A DNA stretch of 64,000 nt from Ceraceosorus guamensis. Lineage: Eukaryota > Basidiomycota > Exobasidiomycetes > Ceraceosorales > Ceraceosoraceae. Positions 35,369 through 49,494 of the stretch are shown here, one piece after another. Made by a program: the position numbers and the translations under genes. The DNA is taken from assembly GCF_003144195.1 (NCBI RefSeq), contig NW_020290024.1, forward strand, positions 217,992 to 281,991, written 5' to 3'. Within the stretch, counting starts at the first letter, position 1. Each line of letters opens with the position of its first letter. The notes under the pieces are model-generated. The model saw only the letters and a list, made by a program, of their open reading frames with translations. It did not search any database and was not told the DNA's origin.

Positions 35369-36075
35369 GGGTATGTACGAGAAGAGTCTTCGGGAGCTCC
35401 AGAGAATGTAGGCTCGCGGCCAAGTCAGTCACTTCCAGCGGTCGCCTTGAAAGGACCCCTTGCCAATTGCTGCTGCTGATCGAGCAAAGGAGCTGAGCGC
35501 GCAGCTGTCAATAGCGAAGTGAATGCGGTATGTAGGGTTTGGTGGGATGATGCGAGAGCAATTTGCCATCAACCTCGAGCAAAAATCGAGAGTGCTGCAC
35601 GGCACCTCCGCATTTCAACCGCACTTTTGAGTGGGACGCGTAGAATTCCAGGCAGAAATTTTGATCCATCAGCTGCATGCCCGCCAGAAATTGAGGCAGT
35701 GCAGGAGTGTGCCACGTGGCTTCGCAGCGCGGCCTACATGGCTCCACGCTTCAATATAATCACAAACTAGCTTGAATCATGCGCGAATGGACTCAGACGT
35801 TCATACTATTGCCAGTCGGTGCCCCTCATTGCTACGAAGGCAACGGCATCCACGGCAAGGATGACGGTCATTGAAAATTTGACAAGCAGGACTGCACGAC
35901 GATGACGGATCAGCAACGCTGGTGCGAGAACGGGCAGATTGCGGTGCGAGTGACGAGACTTGAGGTGTACGGTGCCTTGAGCGGCTGTGCGCCCAAGACA
36001 CAGCAAGAGTCAGGGAGCAAAGCTAAGAGGCATCAGCGCTGCTTGGACAATACAGGAGCAAAGTGAACGCAATGG
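35369..36075. other. intergenic upstream of NAN1
   Basis: 700 bp containing the NAN1 promoter and the 3' end of the CIA30-type gene. No other gene seen. Confidence 0.5.
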
Positions 36076-37314
36076 TCAGTTATCATGGCAGTGCTGCCAG
36101 CCAGCCTTTTTCAGCATAGCGCGAGGTTTGCTGGACCAGACAAGCCAGCCGAGTGCGAGTAGGATAGCAAAGACAAAGACGAGTAGAGTCGTCGATGTCT
36201 TTGCGGCTCTCAGCCCATGCTGATGGTCCTCGTCCTCAAAGCGAGGCTTTCCGGGGTATTCCTCCGTTTCGCCAGAGCGGGGGACGCTCGACGGGTTCAT
36301 AGCTTGATGAAACCCCATCAGTGAATATTTCTCGTTGGATGCGTCTTGTGGGGAGAAGCGTGGCTCAAGGGCATCACTGGCACCAAAAGCTGAGCCAGTG
36401 CTTCGCAGCGCTTGCAGCTCAATCAAGCGCAGCTCGAACTTGCCAGATTGTTTCTGAGCGTTGTGACCTCTTCGAAAGTCAGCTCAAGCTCAAAGCGTCT
36501 GTATCCTGATGCCTCGCACTACACTCACACCGAAATTGCTTCTCGCCATGATGCTGAAGCCCTTGATCTTAGCTGGGTCAAGTTTCTCTGCGTCCTTTGC
36601 AGGCCTACCACGATACGTGGCGGCAAAATCCTTCCATTGTGCCTCCACATACGCTGGACTTCCAGCCTTGCTGGGGCAATAGGAGCTACCATCGAAGCCC
36701 TGCGCCTTGCTAGCGTCGAAGTCCCACTCGTAAATGATGGCAGACTCGTTTCGACCATCCGGACGTTTCACTGGATCAGCGGTGCGCAGGTTGAGGACGT
36801 AGCTGTACACAGGTGCTTCACCACCTCCGGGCTCCGAGGCCGGCTGACTTGCAGCGGAGTCGTGTGGATGACGAATGACGAGTCGGAGACCCGAGAAGTG
36901 ATGCGCGTCGAGCTTCTGCGGCAGAGGTCGAGTAAAAGATTGGGAAGCAAAGCCCGCTCCTCCAAGCTTCGTCGTGTCTGTACGGGCAAGACATGGATTC
37001 ATTATGAGCACGATGCGCGCACACACCGGATGGCCTCCGCAACCAAGCTTACCCAAGAATCCCGAGAAGATGGCCTCGCCGAGGTCAGAAGAAGATGCAC
37101 CTGCGTCCCTGTGGGACCAAGCCCCCTTGACCTGCTCTCCTACCACTTCGAGATCGCTGTTGCTAATGCCGCCCCTGATGGAGTCATTGACGGGGGTGAA
37201 ATCTTTGGAACGCCAAGCATGCTCATCGTCCTTAGCACGGGGAAAAGGGCGGAGCAGTGAGAGCGCAGTTTCAGCACTTCCTGGCTGTGCTCTCTCATCA
37301 ATCATTGGCGTCAT
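36076..37314 (-). CDS. CIA30-domain protein with C-terminal transmembrane anchor
   Basis: Three exons: 37314-37053, 36977-36529, 36453-36076, giving 362 aa. CIA30 domain blocks: AWRSKDFTPVNDSIRGGISN, FLDTTKLGGAGFASQSF, FSGLRLVIRHPHD, YSYVLNLRTADPVK, IIYEWDFDAS, WKDFAATYRGRPAKDAEKLD and KIKGFSIMARSNFGKQSGKF. The family includes human NDUFAF1, an assembly factor of mitochondrial complex I, and a set of fungal homologues of unknown role. Here the domain is followed by about 70 linker residues and a hydrophobic segment (TLLVFVFAILLALGWLVW, residues ~326-343) near the C-terminus, predicting a tail-anchored membrane protein. I see no mitochondrial presequence: the N-terminus MTPMIDERAQPGSAE is acidic. 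It may therefore act outside mitochondria; localisation is inference. Confidence 0.87.
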
Positions 37315-38472
37315 TGTGAGCTTGATGTGAGACTTATAAAGCGCTCTTGGGATGGGTGCAGTATCTCCGCAAGCTGCTATCTTAAAGAAGAAGGAGCAGC
37401 CGTCCCACAGTCGAGTGTTCGTGTTCAAAGAAATGGGAAAGGAGAAAGCACGAATCTGACGAGTGTGACTGCTTGCATGCAGGCAGATTACGATTGGGCC
37501 GCGCGCGTGAGAAAGACACGACATGTGGAGTCTGGAGTCAAGAGAAGTCTGGGTGCGACATATGCTGTATAAGCAGCCCCATGCATGCATGGCGGGATCA
37601 GCAGCGCGGCGGGCGACGTGGAAGCTAAGCTGATCATGCGAGTTTGGTTGGAGTCACGATCACGTGCAGGACTCTAAGCCGAAAGTCATGAGTCTTGAGT
37701 AACACCAACCTCTCGAATTTTTGGTTGCGCAACATAGAGCAGTCTGTAATCTGAATGTACAACATACTCCTCATGACTCACCACTCACACCCGAGACCGT
37801 TGTCACTAGCATCCTCACGCAAACATGATCGATCAAGATGAGAAAGCGTCAAATTATGATGACAGTTGAGTAGGTCATTCTCATCCAACTTTCCGTCACC
37901 ACCGCACGCACTCCAGCTGCACAAAGAGTGACTCGAGGTATCAGCTGTGAGAGACAAGACGACGCATGTGCCTCTCTGGTACTCGCGACTCATAGACAGC
38001 CGGGTGACATTCATCATTCAAGATTGCGCCTCGTCTGATATGCTCTAAGCTCCCCTTGACCAACGCTGAGCCACGCAGAACGCCATACGAGAATCGCGTG
38101 CCTAGTCTTCAGGTCGAACGTCAATTTGGAATCAGGTGCCTCTTGAGCGGAATGCATCTTTGTGAGCATGCCCGAACACCGTTTGTGGACGCGATTCGTG
38201 GCTTCTTTTCGCGGTTCCAGTCGCGCATCACTGCTTCATTGAGCCAAGTGTTACAGCGTGTCAACGTGAATCGCATTACATCTGCGGCTTGAGCTGAGGT
38301 GCACAACGCCACTTCAAGCGAGGGGGTAAGAGTGCTGCAGAGCGAAAAGGCAATGGCCGAAGCGTAGTGTACAGTGTCGCGCCGTTTTGCAAGACGGGCG
38401 CATGAAATGTCAGGGAGAGGGAGTGTCATCTCGTAAGGGGCGACAATGCAGCGGCAGAATCTGGGACAGGGC
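37315..38472. other. intergenic with recurrent motif
   Basis: 1.16 kb with motif copies gtcatgagtcttgagtaac near 37686, ctcatgactcaccactcaca near 37772 and a GCATGC cluster at 37581-37591. The region upstream of the CIA30 gene is AT-richer than the coding sequence. No gene recognised. Confidence 0.45.
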
Positions 38473-40356
38473 CTAGCCTGAAGAGGGATGAGGAGAACGC
38501 TGATCCACCTTTCTCCTCTGCTTTTCTATTCCCCCAGCTTTCAAAGCCTTCTCAGAGTGCGCTGTGAAAGCTTGATCAGCTAGCGCTTGAGCTTCTCGAG
38601 TTTCCTCGTCTTCTTCGTCTATTCGTCCAGAGTCCGAGCTATCTACCGACTCGGAGCCAGAGTCCGCCAAAGTAGCGTCTTGCTGCTGTTGTCCAGTCAG
38701 CTCATCCCTGGAAGGAGCTTCCGTCTCAGCTCCAAAGCCGAACAAGCGACTGGCTACTTTGCCCGCATTTGTTCTGCCCAGACCTTTTTGGAAAGCGACG
38801 ATACTGCCTTCTTCCTCATCTTGAGCCTGTTCCGCTTCGTGACTGTCAGCGCCCTCATCTTCACCCCCGCCTTCGCCTTCCAAACCAAGCACCTCTTTCC
38901 GCCGGTCTTCCTGCATGCCCCGAAGAGAGCTGCTTCCCAGGAAAGCGCCGGTCGACAATCGTCTTGCTCGGGGTGTCTGCGCACCTTCACCAAGATCTTC
39001 GTCTGCCTGGTGGAAAGTGGACGGTTGACCACCGTCTACGTGATCAGTCTGGTGATGATCGGTCGTCTGCTCATCGGACGTTGGGGATGCGCTACGTCGA
39101 GGTGTCGCATCGCCCTTGCTTGGCGCTTGCAATGTTTGGCCACCCGCTGTTGAGCTCTTGGAGCTTTCGGCTGCAGCAGCAGGAGAGGGCGGCGCACCAT
39201 TGCCTCTGACCTTTCTCCAAGCTTTCAGAGCTCCCTTTCTCAATTCCTCGCCGATATCCACCACATCATCAGGCTTAGCGCCTCCATTGTACCAAGCTTG
39301 TCTCGCATTGTTGCCATTGCCTGCAGGACCACCAGGAGCGTGCAGCTGAGCACTCTGCCAATCCGCAGCATTTGATCTGGCTGATCCTTGCGACGAGAGT
39401 AGGTGAGATCGAGCAGCCACTCCGATTGTTATGGAGTTCGCTCGTTTGAGACGACCTGAGGAGGGCAGAGGTGCAAATCGGATGGCGCAGGAATGATTGC
39501 TTGACCCGCTCGAAGCGTTTGTACTTGTGCTCGCTACGCTGCCACGTCGTAACGCCTCGTCGGTCGTCGTAGCTGCAGTGCTCCCAGATTTCCATGATCG
39601 CGCGCCGTCACTCGTCTCAGAAGCGCTCGAATGGTGAGCAGATGCGGGCGAAGCAGGTTCAGCGACATCTTCCGAAACCTGTTCCGAGTCGTCGCGCGCG
39701 ACCCAATTGGAAAAGTCGCTGCTGCTGGTCAGTGGAGGAGGTCGTTCGCTCGAGCTGGAGCTTGGAGCATCTTCGCTCGCACTCTGCTTTCTCGGGACAT
39801 GCCAGCCACCTTGGGGAATGTCAAGTCTGGTGGGAGGTAGCACACCATCACCTGCGCTAGCCTCTTCCCCTCTCGGATCGTACGGCAGCACTTCTGCGCC
39901 AACATGCCTGGACCCATCCGATCCCAGTGGCGTCGTCCTCTCGAAGCTCTTACCCAATGGCAAACCCGTCTTTTTGGCTTGTTTCCCAGCCTGAGGAGGA
40001 GGTTGGAAGGCGGTTTTGAATGCGCTGGCTATCGTTGCCCCGGTGCCCGAGTTACTAGAAAGGGCTCGTCTGGTCAGTGCTGGCTTCTCGTGAGCATTGG
40101 TCAGGATACCTCCAGCATTCGGTGAGCTGGGCTGACCATTCACGCTGAGCTTGCTCGAGCTGCTTTGAGCGTTGAGTCCTTTGCTGCTGCTGCTGCTGCT
40201 GCTGCTACTGTCACCGCTACTGCCGCGGATCTCATTGCTCCCGCTCTTGCTGCTAAGCTGACTCAAGGCTGTGAAACTGGCCTTGCGAGTTGGAGGGACG
40301 GGCGCATCTGAGCTGCTCGGCAGCCTTGAAGCCGCAATGGCTGTTGCAGCAACCAT
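38473..40356 (-). CDS. Ser-rich disordered protein with RFAPLP...RLKRANSIT motif
   Basis: Single exon of 627 aa from the first ATG; the frame is open a further 37 codons upstream, so an upstream exon is possible. The protein is Ser/Ala/Gly/Glu-rich and low-complexity, with a poly-Ser tract encoded by a GCT run. Two islands look conserved: RFAPLPSSGRLKRANSIT (RANS resembles a basophilic kinase or 14-3-3 site), followed by IGVAARSHLL, and VDIGEELRKGALKAWRKVRG (amphipathic helix). The C-terminal part contains FQKGLGRTNAGKVASRLFG. I do not recognise the protein; by composition it may be a signalling or cytoskeletal regulator, but no function is supported. Confidence 0.7.
   Translation of the reverse strand: MVAATAIAASRLPSSSDAPVPPTRKASFTALSQLSSKSGSNEIRGSSGDSSSSSSSSSKGLNAQSSSSKLSVNGQPSSPNAGGILTNAHEKPALTRRALSSNSGTGATIASAFKTAFQPPPQAGKQAKKTGLPLGKSFERTTPLGSDGSRHVGAEVLPYDPRGEEASAGDGVLPPTRLDIPQGGWHVPRKQSASEDAPSSSSSERPPPLTSSSDFSNWVARDDSEQVSEDVAEPASPASAHHSSASETSDGARSWKSGSTAATTTDEALRRGSVASTSTNASSGSSNHSCAIRFAPLPSSGRLKRANSITIGVAARSHLLSSQGSARSNAADWQSAQLHAPGGPAGNGNNARQAWYNGGAKPDDVVDIGEELRKGALKAWRKVRGNGAPPSPAAAAESSKSSTAGGQTLQAPSKGDATPRRSASPTSDEQTTDHHQTDHVDGGQPSTFHQADEDLGEGAQTPRARRLSTGAFLGSSSLRGMQEDRRKEVLGLEGEGGGEDEGADSHEAEQAQDEEEGSIVAFQKGLGRTNAGKVASRLFGFGAETEAPSRDELTGQQQQDATLADSGSESVDSSDSGRIDEEDEETREAQALADQAFTAHSEKALKAGGIEKQRRKVDQRSPHPSSG
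40187..40206. repeat. (GCT)n coding microsatellite
   Basis: Seven to eight GCT units that encode a poly-Ser run on the minus strand within the disordered protein. Length polymorphism between strains would be expected. Confidence 0.85.
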
Positions 40357-43082
<2,726 letters not shown>

Positions 43083-43861
43083 GCGTCCACTCCGTGGATT
43101 CTCTCGGCATGCCATACTTCTGCACATGATTCTGTTCGCCATCTGTTTTCCTTTCAAGCCCCTGATTCCAATCGCCCTCACATCTCTCACGTCACGTTCC
43201 ACGCCACCTTCCAACTTCGAGCGCTGAAAGCTCTCCCCTAGATTCATTCTTGTCCTTTTCGTCTTGCCCTTATCGTGTCTCAACATAACCCCATATCCCC
43301 ATCAGCACTAAGCCAATCAATGTATTACGTCTTTTTTCTTCGGCGGTCTTTGGTGTGAAAAGTGCATTGATGGAGGGCATTGCAAAGACCCACGACCATG
43401 TCAAATTGGGACGCGCGCTAAGCTAAGCTTACCCGTGACTGACGGGGCTTTGTGGAAGAGCAAGCTTTGAGCGCGACTTGTGGCCAATCTCGTTTGTAGT
43501 GCGGTGCGATCGACCCGACCGTTGTGCTGCCATTCAGCTTCCTGCGTCTCACAGAGCGACGTGTATACATCCCAGTGTGGGACCCGATCAAGAATGTGGG
43601 GACTTCGCGAAAGAACTCTGCACAATGTGCCATCACCCCAAGTGCATGTCACTCGATGAACACGCATGTATTTTTCGGACGCGAAGACGCCATACACACT
43701 CGTGCTGGGGTTTGTTTTGCGCTTTGTCTCGACTCTTTGATGAAGAGCCTCTCGAACACATATTTGAAAGATATCGCTGGTTGGGCACATGTGTGCCGCG
43801 GCCCTCAGATTCAGAGGCCTAGTAGATCGTCCTTTGTGTATTCAAAGTCGGGGAGTGTAGC
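43083..43861. other. intergenic between convergent genes
   Basis: 780 bp 3' of the ubiquitin fusion and of the F-box-like gene. The minus strand has a 129-codon frame at 43790-43401 that could be a further exon of the F-box-like gene (see findings). Confidence 0.4.
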
Positions 43862-46800
43862 TCACTCCATCTCGAAGGAACTTTCGTCTGAAACCTGAGC
43901 CTTTTGGCGTTTAGAGGGAGTTTGCTGGTCATCCCAGGCTTTGGGGTCGCAATTGCGCTTGTTAGCTTGCCCGCTGTGGTCGCCCGTGTCACTCTCCGAA
44001 GAGCTGTCGTCCTGGCTCGGCTCGAACGAGGGATCATCGTCCTCATCACTCAAATCGCGCGCCGTTCGCTTCCTTGCCGGGTCTCCGTACTCGCTACGTC
44101 GGACTTCGTCTCTGGGCCGGACAACTTTTCCCCGAATGAGGCCCTGGGCAAGATTCTTCTCCTCCACGCGTCCTTCAGCATCGGAGTGATGACCGGGATC
44201 CTTCCACAATTCTTGAAGCTCAGCGATGACCTCCTGTCGCTCGTCATCAGAACTCGAAAGCGCGTCTTGTAGGCAATTTAAATAGATCTGCACCTTGCGA
44301 TGTCTCTTTTGGACGACTTGCGCTGCGCTGTTCACGAAGAGGCCTTGCTGTTCCGCGCCCCAAGCTTGGACCTCAGGCGAGAGGCGCAAAAGCCGGATCA
44401 GCGCGCTCCGACGAGTATGCTCCGTCGACATCAAAGCTTGCATGTGATGTAGCCATATTTTCAGGGTGTCAATGCGACCAATGCATTGAGCGCTCGTGAG
44501 ACTGAACGGCTGCGACAAGGAGCGGGCAGAGAAGTGAAGATGAGCGGCCAGAAACGTGGACACCCTCATTCGAACAACGTCCTCAATTAGATGACTACGC
44601 CACCTCACCTCATTGTTGAACATGCCCCATACCATTTTGGCGCTGTCGAGGAACTGATGATCAAGACGCTTTCTTCCCCCATGTCCCGTGGAAGCCTCGC
44701 CCGCTGATTCTAACACCAACAACGCCGCCGACTCCTTCCTGGCATCGCTGTGGAAGGATGCTCGTCAGCCGGGGGCGTGACCGAAAGGATTAGAGCAACC
44801 TGCGCTTCACGCACTGTTGTTCGGTCAAGGACGCACACGCGTCGATAGAAGCCCTCAGCGCGACGGTCGCAAACTCCAATTTATCTTGCCTGACACCTTC
44901 AGCATGTTCTTGCACCGCTATTATTTCACCATTTTCCTTCACACTCAGCAGGGCGACAGCACCTTGCGATTTGAGGCTAAGCTCGACAGACGTGACCGCA
45001 TTCGAGCTTGACAAAGAAGGGATGTTTTGAGAGGCAATCGAGGACATGCACTAATTTGATGGTCACTCACCGTGAATACTCTGGAGTCGTTGACTCCGAG
45101 TGAGCGTCCCTATTGCCTCCATTGCCTGAGTCAAATTCAGAACCTTGAATGACGCTGTCGAAGAAGTCATCAGGAAGTTCCAACCCCAAGTGCAGCGCTA
45201 TCTTTAGATGTTCTGGAGTTGGGGGCACGCCCTTGCGATACAATAGGCCGACAGAATACGTGCAGCGACAAGCGAGAGTGTGCTTCAACACGATATCAGC
45301 TACAATCGTACAATCGCTTCTCTGTAAGCTAGGCTTCGGCTATACATGCGGCGAGCACCCGAAGACGTGAATCCTGGACTTACCGTAAACGCTCTTGGCA
45401 GGGACGAGGTTGAGCAGAACTTGTCCGGGGGTGATGGAAGATTCTGAAAGACGGCCATAGTCTCCTGGACTTCCTGAAGGCCCAATCATGGCAACGTCCT
45501 CGAAAGAAAGCCCGGTCGAAGTCACCTTGTAAGCCACCGGATTTTGCAGATCGGTGCTAGGCTTGCCCAGATTTTTGACAGGCGACTCAATTTTGACTGG
45601 TAGGGCTTTTGCGGTTTGTGCCCGGACATACCCAAAATTGGGTGACAGCTTGCAGTCCATGTCAACATCTTGTACATTGCCATCAGAGCGCCGAGCTAGG
45701 ACACTTTTTGTCGCTGTACGAAAGAACAGATCATGAGCTCCATGTTCCATGATGTGACCGTAGCTTGGGTCCGAATCAACCTCGTCGAAACTGTCTTCGT
45801 CCGAGGATGCGTCTTCGTCCGAAGATTCGTCTTCGCTAGAGTAGTAGTCTTCTATCGGATGTCCTTCTGAATCTTCTTGCTGAGCGCTTGTGGCGTCCTC
45901 TGATGCTTCTTGGACTACAGGCAAGGCAGTTTGTGCCTGCGTCGAACACAGTTCGATGCGCTGGTGCCATAAGCCGCAAGAGCAGAGGTGATACTCATTC
46001 CCCTTTGATGAAATTGACAGAAATGCTTGGCTTCTGGCCCCAGTATCACGAGCGAGTGGCAGGGAAGAAGGGCATAATTCAATGGCTGCCACCCTTGATT
46101 CTTTTAGATCTTGACTTTTGGTCAGAGAAGTTACGGAATTGTGCTGCTCAGCTGCGAAAGAGGCGCTACGCTCCATCCGTGATCGTAAAGGGAGCGTGAG
46201 ATGTGGCGTATCGGGAACACGTGCTGAAGAGCCGTATGTAAAGCGTGTTTCGTACGCAATGGCAGAGCGCGGTGAAATCGAAGACCTGCAGGTGCGGACA
46301 CGTTCTGTTCCGCGATATCGCTGGATGGTCCAGCCTTGTGGCCCCAAATCAGCAACTGTGAAGTCTATTGGCTCGGCGTGGGACCACTTCAATTCGTCAA
46401 CAAACCAGCTTCGCCGGATAATCTCTCACCGTAACACTGAGCCGCCTTGCATAGCACTTCGAAAGCTTCCGCTCGCCAAGGCGCCGAATTGCAATCGCTA
46501 CAAAGACTTCTACGTCAGGGGCAGTCAAGGCACAAGTCAGTATTGCCAACGCGCTCTCTCTCGTAGCCGCTCTAAGAGCTCACTCCAGCAATTTGCCCTG
46601 CAAGAAGCGTATCGCAATCAGTACACGCACGCTGTGAGTCTCGCCCTGCGACTCACCTGATAGTCCTCTCGTAGCAGATGTGGTATCACCGATACCAACA
46701 GCTGGCGGCCAGCCTCCTCCCCGAGCTCCTCGAAGGCGTACTCTACTGGGAGCGCAGACCGCTGCAGAGCTCCAAAAAGAATCGCTTTGAGGCTATCGAG

Positions 46801-48600
46801 AGTGACTGACGAGCCGGAACCCAGCATAGTTGTCAAGACCGCGGACACAGAGCACAAGGAAGATGCACAGACATACCTTTGCGATAGCTCAGGCGACCTT
46901 TGATCCACTTCACAGGGTGGGAATCCTGTTGTGCCTCCCAGAATGTGGCGACGATAATCTGATGGGTTGCATCGACACCAGAAAAATCTTGCTCCAGCTG
47001 TTTGAACAAAATACCCAGTGTCATATCTGAAGGACAAGCTTTGAACTGCTCCACTAGCTCCTGGACGAGCTCGCTCAGGCTGAAGTAAAGTCCGCCTTTT
47101 GCATCGAGATTTATGAGAGTAAAGTAGGCCTCCCACGAACCCTTGTTAACATGACTTTGCAGTTTGTGTCGGGCCGCTCGCGGACTATGCTCGTATGTTT
47201 GCACAAGTGATAGCCTCAATCTGCAGATCAACGATGCCGCGAAGGCTCGTGTGATCGTGAGGATTCTTAGCTGCTGAAGCTCCTAAGAAGTTCGCGTACT
47301 TGTTAGCTTTCCCTACCTCAAAGGGTCGGACAGTCGCACATACCATCAACTTGGCAGCCTTGCTGTGTACGCGATGGAAGGGGCGCTTCCCTAGCATCAC
47401 CAATTCACAGATCCACCTACTGAGTTGAGGAAGACTCTGGACAATCGCGGACGTTTGAGCGTCAGATTGACGCCCAAATTTGCCTCTACCTCTGGGCCAA
47501 ACTCACTTCGGGACTGAATCCGTGCAATCGAGCAGCACGTATCAGCTCCTCATCACCCAACATGAGAACTGGGCCCAGCCAACCGCCCTCGCGTGTTGTC
47601 ATGAACCGATCGGGCAGAATCTCCTTCAACCGATCAGAAATACGCTTGCTTGCTGTGTTCAAGCTCAGCGGCGTAAAGTGTTGGGGGTTTGATATGCAAA
47701 TCGTTGAAGGACAGTCGGTGTTTGTGTGGGAGAGAAGCAGAAAGTCTCAGCGGTGCAGTGGGAGGTATGCTGAAACCAGCTGTCCCTTCACAAAACGCAC
47801 GTTAAATCTCTGGTATGCATCTAAGAGATGCGACTTGTGAGAGGCGCGGTCGGAAGGCATGCACAAGTAGACTGGTCATGGGCCCAAGCAGTAACTGTCG
47901 GTGTCAGTCGATGCTTTTGCAAACCAGGGAGACTTTCTGCTTACGCTGGAGGACCTCCTGATCCCGTGGTTGTAGCGTCATGTGAGATGCATACAATCTG
48001 ACTCCCTCTGAAAGAAGCGCCAGGACGGTTGCTGTGGGCACCGATTGGCCCCACCTGAGTGGAGAGTCCACGTAAGCATGTAACGACTCATCTATGGGAG
48101 CCGAGCTTCGCGCCACAACTTCTTGGACCAGAGCGCGCGACAGTACAGCTCCTCGATCCAGCAACTTCCTTATGAGCCAGGGGTCGAGCAACCTTGGTCT
48201 CTTGATGGATTCAAAGAACACGTCGCGCACGTCGTAGTGAGCCAATAGCCATTCTGCGCGAGAATCTTCTAGTCTGCCCATCTCGTTGAAGCGTCTGCTG
48301 ACCATTACTATCCTGCTCGGATCATCTACCAAGGTCCAGATCTGGCAAAGAAAGGGGCAAGACGATCAGTCCGGAAGTGACTCGATGAGCGCTGAGCGTT
48401 GCGCTCGACCCCACCTGCAGCAAGATATCGTGAGGGAGGCCAGCGAGGCTAGGTTGAACTTTGAAGTGCCTGATGGCGGCCGCAGGGTGAGGGTCAACTG
48501 CTGTCTCTGCGGCGGCAAAGAGGTGAGAGAAGGTCCGAGCAGCGTCTGCCTCTATCGGCGTGGGCCCAACAGGACCCGACGTGGTCGCGGTCTCGGTCAT
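43862..48600 (-). CDS. large F-box-like protein of unknown function
   Basis: Twelve exons: 48600-48415, 48341-47945, 47652-47507, 47436-47344, 47282-46877, 46805-46657, 46597-46584, 46509-46430, 46364-45384, 45299-45071, 45006-44800, 44747-43862, giving 1257 aa. The N-terminus has a possible F-box (VQPSLAGLPHDILLQIWTLV, then DDPSRIVMVSRRFNEM), followed by helical repeats such as LLDPWLIRKLLDRGAVLSRA, ILPDRFMTTREGGWLGPVLM and LVEQFKACPSDMTLGILFKQ. A middle acidic tract (EDYYSSEDESSDEDASSDED) and a C-terminal Lys/Arg/Asp-rich region with KRQK suggest a nuclear protein. Exon 7 is 14 nt. All phases agree; the weakest junction is the GTTGCT donor at 44799. F-box proteins recruit substrates to SCF ubiquitin ligases; that role is inferred from the N-terminus alone. 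Confidence 0.65.
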
Positions 48601-49494
48601 GTCGAAGCCTTCGATCTCCTTTTGCTTTATAGGTGCATCTCTCGCTGCATCAGAAGCGTAGCGGTCTGACTTTAGCCGACGATACCTCTTGAATACATGT
48701 GCGAGCTTGGTGGAGTAATTTATGTTATGGTGGGCGATGCATCGAATATCAGAGCGAGCACGTCGAGCGATGTGTGTACCTTAGACTTTGCCACTCCTTC
48801 GCGAGGGCCAGCACTCTTGACTGATTGCGTTCTTTGCACTCCAGCTCTTGTGCATTCATTCGGCCGTAGGTAAAGCTTGCCTCTTACAAGAATTGTGTTC
48901 ATCCCTATATGTATATACGACAAGGTCTGAAACAAAGTGTCGAGACTCGTAACTCATCTCGATGAGGTTGTGAGCCTTTCAGCCCACATACATCCGAACG
49001 CCTTACGCGCCGAGCAATCACTCACTACTGACTGGATCACGCATGTTGATGGGCGCACGGCCCGACTGATGGTCAAGTCACGTGAGCAGTGAACACCGTT
49101 CGGTCTTGGTAAGTCGAGCCAATCATCTTCACAAATGAATCTTGATGAGGACTGGCCAAAACCATCAGACTACGATAGGAGCAATCATCTGTCGCGCATG
49201 TGTTCTACAAGGTCGATGGTGTTTCATTGACAAGGCGCATCTGCAGTGTGAGTATCCGAAGTCATAAGAGGCGCTCCTGAAATCAGCGTCCAGATCATTC
49301 AGTCACGGATATAATTCCGTTGAGGTATCTCTTGGACAAGACAATGGAGTCCGAGTGCCGCGAACAGCCCCTTCAAAAAGCGCTCGTCGGCCAACAGGAA
49401 GACGCTCATCAACCTGTTTACTGAAGCGTTGATGCGCATTTATATGATACAGCAAGGTCTAGCAGGAACACCGAAGCACGCTTGCACTTCAGCT
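48601..49494. other. intergenic between two F-box-like genes
   Basis: About 890 bp holding the promoter of the 1257-aa gene and the 3' end of the 712-aa gene. A motif-like stretch (gtcgagactcgtaactcatc) lies at 48939. No gene seen. Confidence 0.5.

Noticed and set aside
37315-37590. 92-residue N-terminal extension of the CIA30 frame
   Set aside because: Its first codon is not preceded by coding-like sequence, the composition is atypical, and ATG 37314 gives the usual start just before the domain.
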